A stretch of 64,000 nucleotides of DNA. Source: Limosilactobacillus panis. Lineage in GTDB: Bacteria > Bacillota > Bacilli > Lactobacillales > Lactobacillaceae. The stretch is from NCBI RefSeq assembly GCF_019797825.1, contig NZ_CP081855.1, positions 1,054,001 to 1,118,000 of the forward strand, written 5' to 3'. The notes under the pieces are model-generated. The model did no database searches. It was not told the DNA's origin and was given only the letters and a program-made list of their open reading frames with translations. This document shows, one piece after another, positions 36,607-44,486 of this stretch (positions are counted from its first letter, which is position 1; every line of letters starts with the position of its first letter). The position numbers and the translations under genes are program-made.

Positions 36607-37260
36607 ATGGAATTTAAAGAATTGCTCGCCCGGTTAGCGGCTTTCTTTACAACCTGGAACGTGAAGTATGTGCCCGCTAATCAGGTTAATCGACTACAGA
36701 TTCAGCTGATTGGGACGGAAGTTCATTACCTTTTTAATGGGCAAATACTGTGCTCAATTGAGATTTTGGAAAATCCAAAAATTAAACAAATCCTGCGGAT
36801 CAATCCCGGTGCGGCGGAACAGCAAATATTGCTCAGCATTCTAGGAACGACTCGTTCATTGGTTGTTGATCCGCGCATAAAAAAAGTGCAAAACGTTGCC
36901 GAGAGGCAGGAAATTGTAATCCTCCTGCTTCGCCTCTACCATTCACTAGAGAAGGAACTCGTCGCTTGTTACCCAAGCACGAGGAAGAAACTTGACCGCG
37001 ATTTCTTCTTAAACCGCTTTGCTGATACAGCGGAGGCAGCACAATATGGGATTGAGGTAGAAAAGTTTCGTAAGTACCTCTACGATCGGGTTCGAGTTCA
37101 GGAAGAGCCCGCTGCCTGGATTGAAAGACGAGAGAAGTACATTCTCGGTATGTCAGTAACCGAACTGGACCTGATACTTAAGGCTAGTATCTTCCTCGGG
37201 AATGAAGAAGTCCTTTTTTCCCAAGCTTATGACCTGGTTCGGCAAATATCCTTATATTAA
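36607..37260 (+). CDS. Hypothetical protein (217 aa)
   Basis: Not recognised. The product is soluble and mixed alpha/beta at the N-terminus (about residues 1-90, with NVKYVPANQVNRLQIQLIG and LFNGQILCSIEI), then mainly helical with many charged residues. No metal, nucleotide or membrane motif is seen. ATG 36607 with GGGGGA upstream is used; a GTG 24 bases earlier, with GGTGGAG, is an equally possible start. A consensus TATAAT at 36561-36566 suggests its own promoter. A strong terminator follows directly. Confidence 0.75.
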   Translation: MEFKELLARLAAFFTTWNVKYVPANQVNRLQIQLIGTEVHYLFNGQILCSIEILENPKIKQILRINPGAAEQQILLSILGTTRSLVVDPRIKKVQNVAERQEIVILLLRLYHSLEKELVACYPSTRKKLDRDFFLNRFADTAEAAQYGIEVEKFRKYLYDRVRVQEEPAAWIERREKYILGMSVTELDLILKASIFLGNEEVLFSQAYDLVRQISLY

Positions 37261-37298
37261 AAGCGGTAAGGGGTAGAGAACCTCTTTACCGCTTTTTT
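37259..37298. terminator. Terminator after hypothetical gene
   Basis: AAAAGCGGTAA pairs with TTACCGCTTTT, with an inner GGG/CCT stem and a T run; lies before the convergent thi operon end. Confidence 0.85.
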
Positions 37299-37321
37299 AA
37301 GATGGGTTAGTTAACATAATT

Positions 37322-37978
37322 TTAGCTATGCAGATTAAAAAACAACTGACGTATTTCGCTTACGGCCAAGCCAATATTATTGCTCTGAAGCACCATTGAG
37401 ATGACGGAAAGGCCAGCAACCCCAGTTGCCAGTGTCTGGGCCATGTTGGCGGAATTGATGCCACCAATCGCCACGACCGGGTGGGTACTTAAGGAAACCA
37501 GCTGTTTTAGCTTTGATAAGCCAATTACCGGGTCCGCATCGTCTTTTGAGTGAGTGGCAAAGACCGGGCCGCTACCAATGTAGTCGATTGGTAGCGAATT
37601 AGCCTTTGTCACCTGGTCTACTTGATTACAAGAATAGCCGATTATTAATTTGCCATGAGCGCGTTGGATGACTTTCTCGATCCGTCGATCTTTTTGGCCA
37701 ACGTGGACCCCATCGGCACCGACTTTTAGGGCGAGTTCCTCATCGTCATCAATCAAAAGGGGAACTCCGTATTCGCGGGTCAATTTACGAAGGACCCGCG
37801 CCATTCCAGCTTTTTCATCTGTGGTTAGCTTACTGGTGCCCTTTTCCCGGTACTGGAAAGCGGTAATTCCGGCTTTTAGTGCTTGCTTAACACTGTCTAG
37901 GAAGGCAGTGGGGTCGTTGTTCACATCCTGGGCACCACCAACTAGGTAGGTTTCAAGCATGCGTGGGTTGAATTTCAC
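37322..37978 (-). CDS. thiE: Thiamine phosphate synthase
   Basis: Joins HMP-pyrophosphate and thiazole phosphate to thiamine phosphate. The 218-residue TIM barrel has FQYREKG, LLIDDDEELALKVGADGVHVGQKD, IDYIGSGPVFATHSK and VAIGGINSANM. The start is GTG at 37978, overlapping the thiD stop as GTGA, with GGAAGTGAG upstream. Last gene of the riboswitch-controlled salvage operon thiM-thiD-thiE. Confidence 0.95.
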   Translation of the reverse strand: MKFNPRMLETYLVGGAQDVNNDPTAFLDSVKQALKAGITAFQYREKGTSKLTTDEKAGMARVLRKLTREYGVPLLIDDDEELALKVGADGVHVGQKDRRIEKVIQRAHGKLIIGYSCNQVDQVTKANSLPIDYIGSGPVFATHSKDDADPVIGLSKLKQLVSLSTHPVVAIGGINSANMAQTLATGVAGLSVISMVLQSNNIGLAVSEIRQLFFNLHS

Positions 37979-38790
37979 TTTTGCTCACTTCCAATCTTTG
38001 CCCAGTGGTTCAATGGCCCGTGACCATGACCGACGTTAATCCCATTCCTGATTGTCGCTTCTACGTACTCTTTTCCCGTCCGGATGGCCTTTTCCATTGA
38101 ATGTCCCTTGGCTAACTCAGCCGTGATGCAAGAAGAGATAGTGTCCCCGATGCCGTGGGTGTTCTTCGTGTTTATTCGGTTGGCGGTTAGCCAGAAACTG
38201 TGCCCGTTTTCCAGCAGGACAAAATCGTTGGCCTCATTTGCGTTTGTGAAGTGCCCACCTTTGACCAGCACGTTTTTTGCGCCCAAGTTTTGCAGCGCTT
38301 TTCCGGCCTTTTCCATTTCATCCTCAGTAGTAATCTTTAGGCCCGTTAATTCCTCAGCTTCAGGAAGGTTAGGGGTAACCAGACTAGCGTGGGGGAGGAG
38401 GTGGTCACGGACGGTTGCAATTGCATCGTCACTCAATAACTTGGCACCACCCTTCGCGATCATTACCGGGTCAACAATGACGGGACCAAAATCATATTTT
38501 TTGAGGTTGCGGACTACCGCCAAAACCCGGGGCGCATCGGCTAACATTCCCGTCTTGCAGGCCCGAATATTAAGATCCTCCGCCAGCGAAGCAAACTGTT
38601 CGTCGATCATTTTAGGTGGCATTGGAAAGGCATCCTGCACGCCCAGGGTATTCTGTGCAGTGACGGCCACAACTACCATTGTCGCAAAGACATCGCGTTC
38701 CTGCATGGTCTTAAAGTCGGCAGCAATGCCGGCGCCCCCGCCACTATCGGTTCCAGCAATCGTGAGTGCCTGCGGAAAATCATTCGTCAT
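37975..38790 (-). CDS. thiD: Hydroxymethylpyrimidine/phosphomethylpyrimidine kinase
   Basis: Phosphorylates HMP twice to HMP-pyrophosphate. The 271-residue ribokinase-fold protein starts ALTIAGTDSGGGAGIAADFKTM, continues with VTAQNTLGV, VIVDPVMIAKGG, and ends with the NTHGIGDTISSCITAELAKG anion-hole motif carrying the catalytic Asp. In the usual GTGC(T/S) motif, the Cys region reads DTISSC. AAAGGATCC precedes the ATG, and it overlaps the thiM end by 11 bases. Confidence 0.95.
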   Translation of the reverse strand: MTNDFPQALTIAGTDSGGGAGIAADFKTMQERDVFATMVVVAVTAQNTLGVQDAFPMPPKMIDEQFASLAEDLNIRACKTGMLADAPRVLAVVRNLKKYDFGPVIVDPVMIAKGGAKLLSDDAIATVRDHLLPHASLVTPNLPEAEELTGLKITTEDEMEKAGKALQNLGAKNVLVKGGHFTNANEANDFVLLENGHSFWLTANRINTKNTHGIGDTISSCITAELAKGHSMEKAIRTGKEYVEATIRNGINVGHGHGPLNHWAKIGSEQK

Positions 38791-39571
38791 TAGTAAGGAT
38801 CCTTTCTATCATTAAATCTTGATCGTTAAGCTTGCTTAGGGCGTCTAAGAAACGAACCTGCCAGCTGCCGAGTCCGTTAGCACCTTGGGCGGCCTTGGTG
38901 CCAGCAGTGGTGATTATCCGGCAACCAACTAGTCCCGCAATTAGTGGTGTAATGCCAATGCCGAGTAGGGCGCCAATGGTACTCGAAAGAAGGTCACCGG
39001 AGCCCACGTTAGTCGCCAGCCAGGGGGTGGAACACCGGTTTTGGTAGGCCACGGTACCATCTGTGATAATGTCCTCCTTTCCGGAGAGCACAACAACGCA
39101 GTGATACAGGTGTGCACACCTGCGAGCAATATCAACCTGGTTCTTTTTCCCCGAACCGGCGTCAATCCCATGACTTTCCCATTGTTCGCCTGCCAAAGCG
39201 GCAATCTCACCGGCATTGCCGCGGATAATTGTAAAGTCATATTGACTCAGTAACTGCCTTGCCAGGTGAGCCCGGTAAGCAGAACTGCCGCAAGCGACCG
39301 GGTCGAGAACCAGGGGTGTACATAACTGGTTAGCAGCCGCGGCACCGCTGTCAAATTCGGCTTCTAATGGCTGGCATGGTGTACCCAGGTTGATTACCAC
39401 TGCCTGTACAAGCTTAGCAAGTTCTAAGGCTTCAGTAGGCTGAAAAGACATTATCGGTGAGATGCCCAGCGCACTCAGTCCGTCGGCAACTTTGCCGCTA
39501 GTTACGGTGTTAGCAATGGTGAATACAATCGGGTGCTGATTACGTAGCTGGTAAATGATATGTTTGTTCAT
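38780..39571 (-). CDS. thiM: Hydroxyethylthiazole kinase
   Basis: Phosphorylates the thiazole moiety for salvage. The 263-residue protein shows PIVFTIANTVTSGKVADGLSALG, VINLGT, PLVLDPVACGSSAYR, IIRGNAGEIAALAG and the C-terminal TNVGSGDLLSSTIGALLG with the catalytic Asp. The family often has PLVHNITN and GTGC at two of these places; this copy has PIVFTIAN and GSGD, a mild divergence. AGGAGG is upstream of the ATG. First gene of the operon behind the TPP riboswitch. Confidence 0.94.
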   Translation of the reverse strand: MNKHIIYQLRNQHPIVFTIANTVTSGKVADGLSALGISPIMSFQPTEALELAKLVQAVVINLGTPCQPLEAEFDSGAAAANQLCTPLVLDPVACGSSAYRAHLARQLLSQYDFTIIRGNAGEIAALAGEQWESHGIDAGSGKKNQVDIARRCAHLYHCVVVLSGKEDIITDGTVAYQNRCSTPWLATNVGSGDLLSSTIGALLGIGITPLIAGLVGCRIITTAGTKAAQGANGLGSWQVRFLDALSKLNDQDLMIERILTNDE

Positions 39572-39585
39572 TGGCCGCCTCCTAA

Positions 39586-39616
39586 CAAAAAAGACCAGGT
39601 CAAAAAAACCTGGTCA
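39586..39616 (-). terminator. Expression-platform terminator of the TPP riboswitch
   Basis: On the minus strand GACCAGGT pairs with ACCTGGTC (39593-39600 / 39608-39615) and is followed by a run of six T. It sits between aptamer and thiM, so TPP binding would favour premature termination. Confidence 0.85.
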
Positions 39617-39629
39617 TTAAACAAGATGT

Positions 39630-39719
39630 GCATTTTCCTTCGCAAGTGTCAACTTAACAGGTTCGTAGGGTCCACGGATCTAACCGTATCTCAGTCTGGG
39701 AAACAGACACCCCTAATGC
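39630..39719 (-). promoter_or_regulatory. TPP (THI-box) riboswitch aptamer
   Basis: Read on the minus strand: P1 GCATT/AATGC closes the element; AGGGGTG, the conserved CTGAGATACGG, then CCTACGAACCTG and TTGACACTTGCGAAGGAA follow in THI-box order. It precedes a terminator hairpin and thiM-thiD-thiE. A perfect TATAAT for this transcript is seen on the minus strand at 39743-39748. Confidence 0.93.
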
Positions 39720-39796
39720 AAAACGATTATTTAATTATATATATTATACACCAACTAATTGCTAAGCGCTAGTTGACATAATGTACGATATGACAG

Positions 39797-40450
39797 CTAC
39801 TCAAATTTAAAGTTCTGAACAACTTTATCGAGGTCTTCCTGCTCAATCCCCAAGTAGTGACGGGTATTACGTTCTGATGAGTGGTTGAACAGTTGGGAGA
39901 TAATTTCTACGTTCACGCCTTTCTTGTATAGTTGGCGCCCAAATGTCTTCCGAAAAGAGTGGGTACCTAGTTTGGCGGCAATCTTCGGGTCACCGGTCTT
40001 CCTCCCCATCCTTTGCAGCATTTCATAAAAACCGTGGACCGAGAAGTGGCCATCTTGTTTCCCAGGAAAGAGGTAGTCGTTTTCATCATGGTAATCGAGG
40101 TCGTTCAGGTAGTTAATAATTTCCGCCAGACAATTATTCCAGAAGAGGGTCTTTGCCTTACCCGTCTTTTGCTCAATCACCCGGGTCTTAGTCTTGTTCA
40201 AGACGTGCCCTACGCGGAGGGTAACCACGTCGGAAGCACGGAGACCATTGTTGAGAGCAATCGCAATCATCAGGAGGTTGCGGTTAACGAGTTCCGGACG
40301 CGAGTATTTCTTAATTGTCTCCTCTAACTTTTCGTATTCGTCCAGGGTCAGAAACTTAACGTTTTCTACCCAAATCTTTTTCCGTCCCTTTATTTGGCCA
40401 TTGGTCTTGTTCTTGGGAACATATATCCGCTTTTTTTGCTTAGTTGACAT
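39797..40450 (-). CDS. Tyrosine recombinase/integrase, short form
   Basis: A 217-residue site-specific recombinase with a short N-terminal arm-type region and the catalytic domain. Residues seen are Arg in NNGLRASDV, a Lys in QKTGKAKTLF, HSFRKTF (His-x-x-Arg), NHSS (second His) and the Tyr in NTRHYLG. Its length is about 70-140 residues less than phage integrases. Start ATG 40450 has AAGGAA 8 bases upstream. It lies 17 bases after the patatin gene and is probably co-transcribed. The target site is unknown; no prophage genes surround it. Confidence 0.88.
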   Translation of the reverse strand: MSTKQKKRIYVPKNKTNGQIKGRKKIWVENVKFLTLDEYEKLEETIKKYSRPELVNRNLLMIAIALNNGLRASDVVTLRVGHVLNKTKTRVIEQKTGKAKTLFWNNCLAEIINYLNDLDYHDENDYLFPGKQDGHFSVHGFYEMLQRMGRKTGDPKIAAKLGTHSFRKTFGRQLYKKGVNVEIISQLFNHSSERNTRHYLGIEQEDLDKVVQNFKFE

Positions 40451-40467
40451 AATTACCATTCCTTTGA

Positions 40468-41322
40468 CTAGTTCTCTAGGTAACGAATTAGACCCGGTAA
40501 ATACTCCTCGCCTTCCTTTTTTCCCCGTTCGTAAAGGCGGCGAATTTTCTTAACGTTACCTTCCACTCGTTTAATCTTAATTGGTGATTTGGGAGCAACG
40601 TTGTAAAGTTGGCCATCTTTGGCAAGTTTATTAATCTGGTTAACCTGTTGGTTGTAACGGACGGGCCGCATTATTCCCGCCTCAGCAAAGACCGGATAAT
40701 CCTTATAAAAGCGGCGGTACAGTTCCTTAACAGGCTTACTGGAAGGCTTCTTGCGGTAGTTGACATCCCGGGTACGGACAACAACTATCTTGTCATAGCC
40801 CTGTTGCTGGGCAACATCATACGGGATGGAGTCAGTAATTCCACCATCAAGGCAGAGTCCCTGAGAAGTACGCTGCGGTTCTGACAGGAAGGGCATCGAT
40901 GATGATGCTTTGAGAGCGACGGTTAACTCATCACCAACGGGATCGTTGAAAAGGACAGTCTTACCGCTCTCAACCGAGGTTGCCACCGCGGTGAAGTGCG
41001 ATGCCGAACGGCGGTAGGCTGCCTCGTTAAAATTCTGCCAGGAATATCCGTGGTCTTCAAAGAGGTAATTAAGATTGATAATCTGCTTGCGAAAAATCCG
41101 GGTCATTGAAATGTACTTCCGGTCGTGCCGGTGGTTGATGTTGATGTTTGCTGCCCGACCGTACTGCTTTGATACAAAATTAACTCCGCACAGTGAACCG
41201 GCAGATACACCAATTACGCTGCGGAATTCAATGTGGTGTGCTAAGAAGGTGTCAACGATCCCCGCAGTGTACTGGCCACGAAAGGCGCCACCTTCAAGAA
41301 CTAAAGCTGCATTGTATAACAT
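40468..41322 (-). CDS. Patatin-like phospholipase
   Basis: A 284-residue cytosolic lipid acyl hydrolase of the RssA/YlbK-type. The oxyanion loop LVLEGGAFRGQYTAGI, the nucleophile elbow GVSAGSLCG (Ser about residue 42) and the catalytic Asp in CLDGGITDSIP are all present, so the dyad is complete. The basic C-terminal 50 residues (KSPIKIKRVEGNVKKIRRLYERGKK) may bind membranes. AAGGAG precedes the ATG by 11 bases. A minus-strand TATAAT lies at 41445-41450, within an inverted-repeat-bearing upstream region. Confidence 0.9.
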   Translation of the reverse strand: MLYNAALVLEGGAFRGQYTAGIVDTFLAHHIEFRSVIGVSAGSLCGVNFVSKQYGRAANININHRHDRKYISMTRIFRKQIINLNYLFEDHGYSWQNFNEAAYRRSASHFTAVATSVESGKTVLFNDPVGDELTVALKASSSMPFLSEPQRTSQGLCLDGGITDSIPYDVAQQQGYDKIVVVRTRDVNYRKKPSSKPVKELYRRFYKDYPVFAEAGIMRPVRYNQQVNQINKLAKDGQLYNVAPKSPIKIKRVEGNVKKIRRLYERGKKEGEEYLPGLIRYLEN

Positions 41323-41410
41323 AAAAACTCAAAACTCCTTATTTTAGTAATTAGGAGGGTTATTAATAGGCCTAATTACATGAGACACTTTTTAAATAAA
41401 ATTATACAAC

Positions 41411-41501
41411 AGTCTTACACAAAAATACATCAATTTAAAAGCCTATTATACCGGGCTTCCTCTAAAAGATTTGTAAGACTCTTTCATCAAAAGAGTCTTA
41501 C
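41411..41501. repeat. Inverted-repeat cluster upstream of patatin gene
   Basis: A perfect 12-base inverted repeat GTAAGACTCTTT (41473-41484) / AAAGAGTCTTAC (41490-41501) with a 5-base loop, and a third AGTCTTAC at 41411-41418. Between the first and second occurrences is a minus-strand TATAAT. No long T run follows, so a terminator is less likely than an operator. The rest of the 41323-41665 gap shows no gene. Confidence 0.55.
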
Positions 41502-41665
41502 GGATCACCTTTTTCCTCAAAAAGCTGGTTAAAAAAGGCAATTAGCTCTCAGACACTCTGAAAATTATTTTGACGGGTACTTGATCATCTTAGTTACGCT
41601 CAGCGCTAATTGTGCGATGTGTTAAAATAACATCAGAACCTGTGAAATATCTGAGGAGGGAAATT

Positions 41666-41977
41666 GTGTTAATTACCACAACCGAAAAAATTCCCGGGCA
41701 CGATTATGAAATTATCGGGGAAGTATTTGGTGTTACGACCCAGTCCAAAAACGTTTTCAGCAATATTGGGGCGGGACTGAAGAATATCGTTGGTGGCGAA
41801 ATTAAGGCCTACACTAAGATGCTCCATGAATTTCGGGAAGCGGCAATTTCAAGGATGGCTGACGAGGCCCATAAAAAGGGGGCCGATGCAGTGGTAATGA
41901 TGCGCTTCGATTCTGGCTCAATCAGTACGGATATGCAGTCGGTTGTTGCCTATGGAACGGCAGTTAAATTTAAATAG
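41666..41977 (+). CDS. YbjQ/DUF74 family heavy-metal-binding-like protein
   Basis: A 103-residue protein matching the YbjQ (UPF0145) family throughout: [52 protein letters not shown] and [12 protein letters not shown]. The family forms a pentameric ring; function is unproven. The start is GTG at 41666, with GAGGAGGG 5 bases upstream. Single-gene unit ended by a strong hairpin. Confidence 0.92.
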   Translation: MLITTTEKIPGHDYEIIGEVFGVTTQSKNVFSNIGAGLKNIVGGEIKAYTKMLHEFREAAISRMADEAHKKGADAVVMMRFDSGSISTDMQSVVAYGTAVKFK

Positions 41978-41984
41978 GATGAAA

Positions 41985-42026
41985 AAACGGCCGCGATCAT
42001 CCAGTCCTGGATAATCGCGGCCGTTT
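41985..42026. terminator. Bidirectional terminator between YbjQ-like gene and xerS
   Basis: A near-perfect 18-base stem (AAACGGCCGCGATCATCC with its complement, one mismatch) between convergent genes. Confidence 0.85.
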
Positions 42027-42032
42027 GAGCAA

Positions 42033-43103
42033 CTACTTATTGTTTTCTTCATCACTAATTTCTTTTAAAGCCGCCCTTTGCTGGTGCTGGTCAACGTGGG
42101 TGTAAAGGTCCGTGGCTGAGGTGCCCTTTTGTCCTAGCTGCTGAGCAACCAGGACCTGATCCTTAGTAACTTCATACATTTCCGAAGCCAAGGTGTGGCG
42201 AAGCTTGTGGGGCGTCAGAGGGTGGCCGAACGCTGTTGAATACTTTTTAACCATTCGTTCGATCGAATTAGCAGTCATCCGCCGGGTTGTACCATGGTAG
42301 ACCGTTAGAAAAAGGGCGATATCTTTCTTGAGGGCGTGGTAACGCTGGACCCGAATTAGCAGATAGTCCTTAATATACTGGGTTGCCCAGGGGGCAATTG
42401 GCACCGAATCCTTTTGTCCCCCCTTTCTGACCACGTCTAAGAGACCTTCTTTGATATTGAGGTCGGCAAGGTTAGTGTTCGCTGCTTCAGAAACCCGGAC
42501 GCCGGTTCCGAGAATTAGGGCAATTATCGCCACGTCACGTTCCTTGTTGCGCTTAAATGCTGGAAGGGCCCGCTTGTCGCACTTCTGGGGATAGGTATTA
42601 TTAATGAAGTTGATAAAGTCAAACTTCATCTGGCCGCGGTACATATGGGCCGCAAGGGTGTGGGCACGGTAATTCAGGGTTTTGGTATCATTTAGTGAAT
42701 CAATCTTGGCCATGACATTACGGTAAAAGTATGGTTCACCGTCATTAACATCAGCAGTAACCGTCAAAAATTTAAACAGTGAGCGGAGGGCATTGATTGA
42801 CCGGTTAATTGAGGTTGGTGAATTGAGGTGCCCCTGGCTGTTTTGGGTGTGTTTTAAATGGTCAATGTATAGCATGATGTCATTACGACGGAGCTTTTCA
42901 AGCACCTTGGTACTGATTTCTCGATTGCTTTTAGCGTCACAAAGACCGCTGATACGGAGCCAGTCAAAGAAACGGCGAATTTCGGTCAGATATTGGTAAG
43001 TCGTTGTTACCGCGTGGTTGGTTCCCAGGTAGTATTCGTTTACGTAGTCGGGGAGCTTTTTCAGCTCGTCTTGAATTAGATTCAGGTACTTATCGGCTTC
43101 CAT
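42033..43103 (-). CDS. xerS: Chromosome dimer resolution recombinase XerS
   Basis: Single tyrosine recombinase that resolves chromosome dimers at a difSL site in streptococci, lactococci and many lactobacilli. Length 356 residues equals the XerS standard, and GEPYFYRNVMAKI, NKERDVAIIALILGTGVRVSEA and RKGGQKDSV are family hallmarks. Catalytic residues: Arg in GVRVSE, Lys in RKGGQK, HKLRH and the Tyr in DLYTHV. The usual LGH before the Tyr reads LGQ here, replacing the second active-site His. No dif-like palindrome is obvious in the 74 bases upstream. Confidence 0.93.
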   Translation of the reverse strand: MEADKYLNLIQDELKKLPDYVNEYYLGTNHAVTTTYQYLTEIRRFFDWLRISGLCDAKSNREISTKVLEKLRRNDIMLYIDHLKHTQNSQGHLNSPTSINRSINALRSLFKFLTVTADVNDGEPYFYRNVMAKIDSLNDTKTLNYRAHTLAAHMYRGQMKFDFINFINNTYPQKCDKRALPAFKRNKERDVAIIALILGTGVRVSEAANTNLADLNIKEGLLDVVRKGGQKDSVPIAPWATQYIKDYLLIRVQRYHALKKDIALFLTVYHGTTRRMTANSIERMVKKYSTAFGHPLTPHKLRHTLASEMYEVTKDQVLVAQQLGQKGTSATDLYTHVDQHQQRAALKEISDEENNK

Positions 43104-43177
43104 TTTTTCCTCCTTTAAAATCTCTTCTTACTATTATAAACTGTTAGGCACAAACAAGTGTAGAAGAAGGGAAGAAT

Positions 43178-43582
43178 ATGAAAGCCTTATCGCTTTATCC
43201 CCAAAATGCGGCGGCCGTTGCCTGGGATGAAAAACTGGTGGAATACCGGAGCTGGCAAACAAAGTATCGGGGGCCCGTACTGATATGTGCAAATGCCCGT
43301 AAAACTTGTGGTTACTTGTCCGGCTACGGCTTATGTGTCATGAATCTGGAAGGAATCTACCATTTTCCTGACAAGACTTTGGGCTGGCGCTTTTCGCCAT
43401 TTCAAACGGGGAAGTCTTACCATATTGAGCCGGTACCGGTCAAGGGACGCCAACGACTATTCGGGGTTCCGGATCATTTGATTCAGCCTGTCCAGTGGGA
43501 ACGCGGGGGTCGAGTCGATGAGCAGGAAAAACGCGAATGGTGGACAAAAGTTTACATGCCGTTAATTGAAAATAATAAGTAG
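43178..43582 (+). CDS. ASCH domain (PUA-like) protein
   Basis: A 134-residue protein with MKALSLYPQNAAAVAWDEKLVEYRSW and YRGPVLICANARK, the strand-turn pattern of ASCH domains, which are predicted to bind RNA and may act on modified nucleosides. AGAAGGGAAG precedes the ATG. It starts 74 bases from the divergent xerS gene. Function unknown. Confidence 0.85.
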   Translation: MKALSLYPQNAAAVAWDEKLVEYRSWQTKYRGPVLICANARKTCGYLSGYGLCVMNLEGIYHFPDKTLGWRFSPFQTGKSYHIEPVPVKGRQRLFGVPDHLIQPVQWERGGRVDEQEKREWWTKVYMPLIENNK

Positions 43583-43589
43583 GATAAAG

Positions 43590-43636
43590 TAAACCGGGAA
43601 TACCAGCTTCAATTTGAAGTCGATATTCCCGGTTTA
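43590..43636. terminator. Terminator between ASCH gene and tRNA-Pro
   Basis: TAAACCGGGAATA (43590-43602) pairs perfectly with 43624-43636; an inner GACTTC/GAAGTC-like stem fills part of the loop. Serves both the ASCH gene and the convergent tRNA. Confidence 0.75.
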
Positions 43637-43644
43637 GTTCGTTA

Positions 43645-43718
43645 TCGGAAAAACAGGATTCGAACCTGCGACCCCCTGGTCCCAAACCAGGTGCTCTACC
43701 AAGCTGAGCTATTTTCCG
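43645..43718 (-). tRNA. tRNA-Pro (anticodon UGG)
   Basis: A 74-nucleotide cloverleaf on the minus strand: acceptor CGGAAAA/TTTTCCG with discriminator A, D arm AGCTCAGCTTGGTAGAGC, anticodon arm CCTGG-TTTGGGA-CCAGG with anticodon TGG, and T arm CAGGTTCGAATCCTG. The 3' CCA is not encoded (TAAC follows). Confidence 0.96.
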
Positions 43719-43795
43719 AACTTTTTTATTGCTCTTTAGCGAACGTTTATAATTCTACCAAGTGATTCGTAAATAGGCAAGTACTTTTTCTAATA

Positions 43796-44314
43796 TCATT
43801 GAATTTCTTTGAAAAACTGACTTGGCAATTCATCACAAAGCCATACCTGGTTATTACCGATGTAGAAGTTAACGCCTGCCTTCCGGGCCGCCACCGTATC
43901 AATCTGGAGAATTACAGGATTGCTATCATGACGCATCCCCACCGCCCGCGCCGTCGCAACATCAGTAGAGAGGTGAACAAACTGCCGTTGCATCGGTAAC
44001 AAGCCCACTTCTTTAATACTGGGCATGAAACGCCGGGCAGTGCCGTGAAAGAGAACGGCAGGAGGAACGGCGACCTGGTGCTTAATAATTCCCGGAATTG
44101 AATGACCATAGAGTGCACAAATCTTGTTTCCCTTAATCGCAAAACGTTTCTTATTCGAGTTAGCAATTACCATATTAATCTTTTCTTTAGTCAGCGCAGG
44201 AGAAAAGTGGTGGACCCGGTTCATTGCCACAATGAAACCGTCAAGATTGGTATACCCATACTTATCCAGGCTAATTCCATATTTTTGGGGGTTATGGCGC
44301 AAAGCATAGGACAT
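43796..44314 (-). CDS. kptA: RNA 2'-phosphotransferase (KptA/Tpt1)
   Basis: NAD-dependent transfer of an internal RNA 2'-phosphate. Family motifs: MSYALRHNP (Arg-His), KKRFAI (Arg), GHS, PPAVLFHGTARRF, HLSTDVATARAVG (Arg) and VWLCDELP. The coordinates use the first ATG (44314), but homology clearly runs further upstream in frame (ITNQELKFISKK, as in the E. coli N-terminus), and GGAG lies exactly 8 bases before an ATC codon at 44350-44348. The true start may be that ATC, or a former ATG lost by mutation. The gene sits next to tRNA-Pro. Bacterial substrates are unknown. Confidence 0.88.
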   Translation of the reverse strand: MSYALRHNPQKYGISLDKYGYTNLDGFIVAMNRVHHFSPALTKEKINMVIANSNKKRFAIKGNKICALYGHSIPGIIKHQVAVPPAVLFHGTARRFMPSIKEVGLLPMQRQFVHLSTDVATARAVGMRHDSNPVILQIDTVAARKAGVNFYIGNNQVWLCDELPSQFFKEIQ

Positions 44315-44486
44315 TTTTTTGCTAATGAATTTTAATTCTTGATTAGTGATCTTACCATCTCCTATTACGATAATTAAATTATGTTAACTAAACATCCTTA
44401 CTACTAATATTAAAACACATCCCTCCTGGGTAATCTATTTTGCATGGCAATTACATAATTTATGAATTAAATGTTTCAAAATGGCT

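Noticed and set aside
41411..41480. Confident call of an invertible promoter
   Set aside because: Arms are only 8-9 bases with no recognisable recombinase core; kept only as a hypothesis.
43104..43177. Possible difSL site upstream of xerS
   Set aside because: I looked for an imperfect ~30-base palindrome with two ~11-base arms and a 6-base centre and found no convincing candidate.
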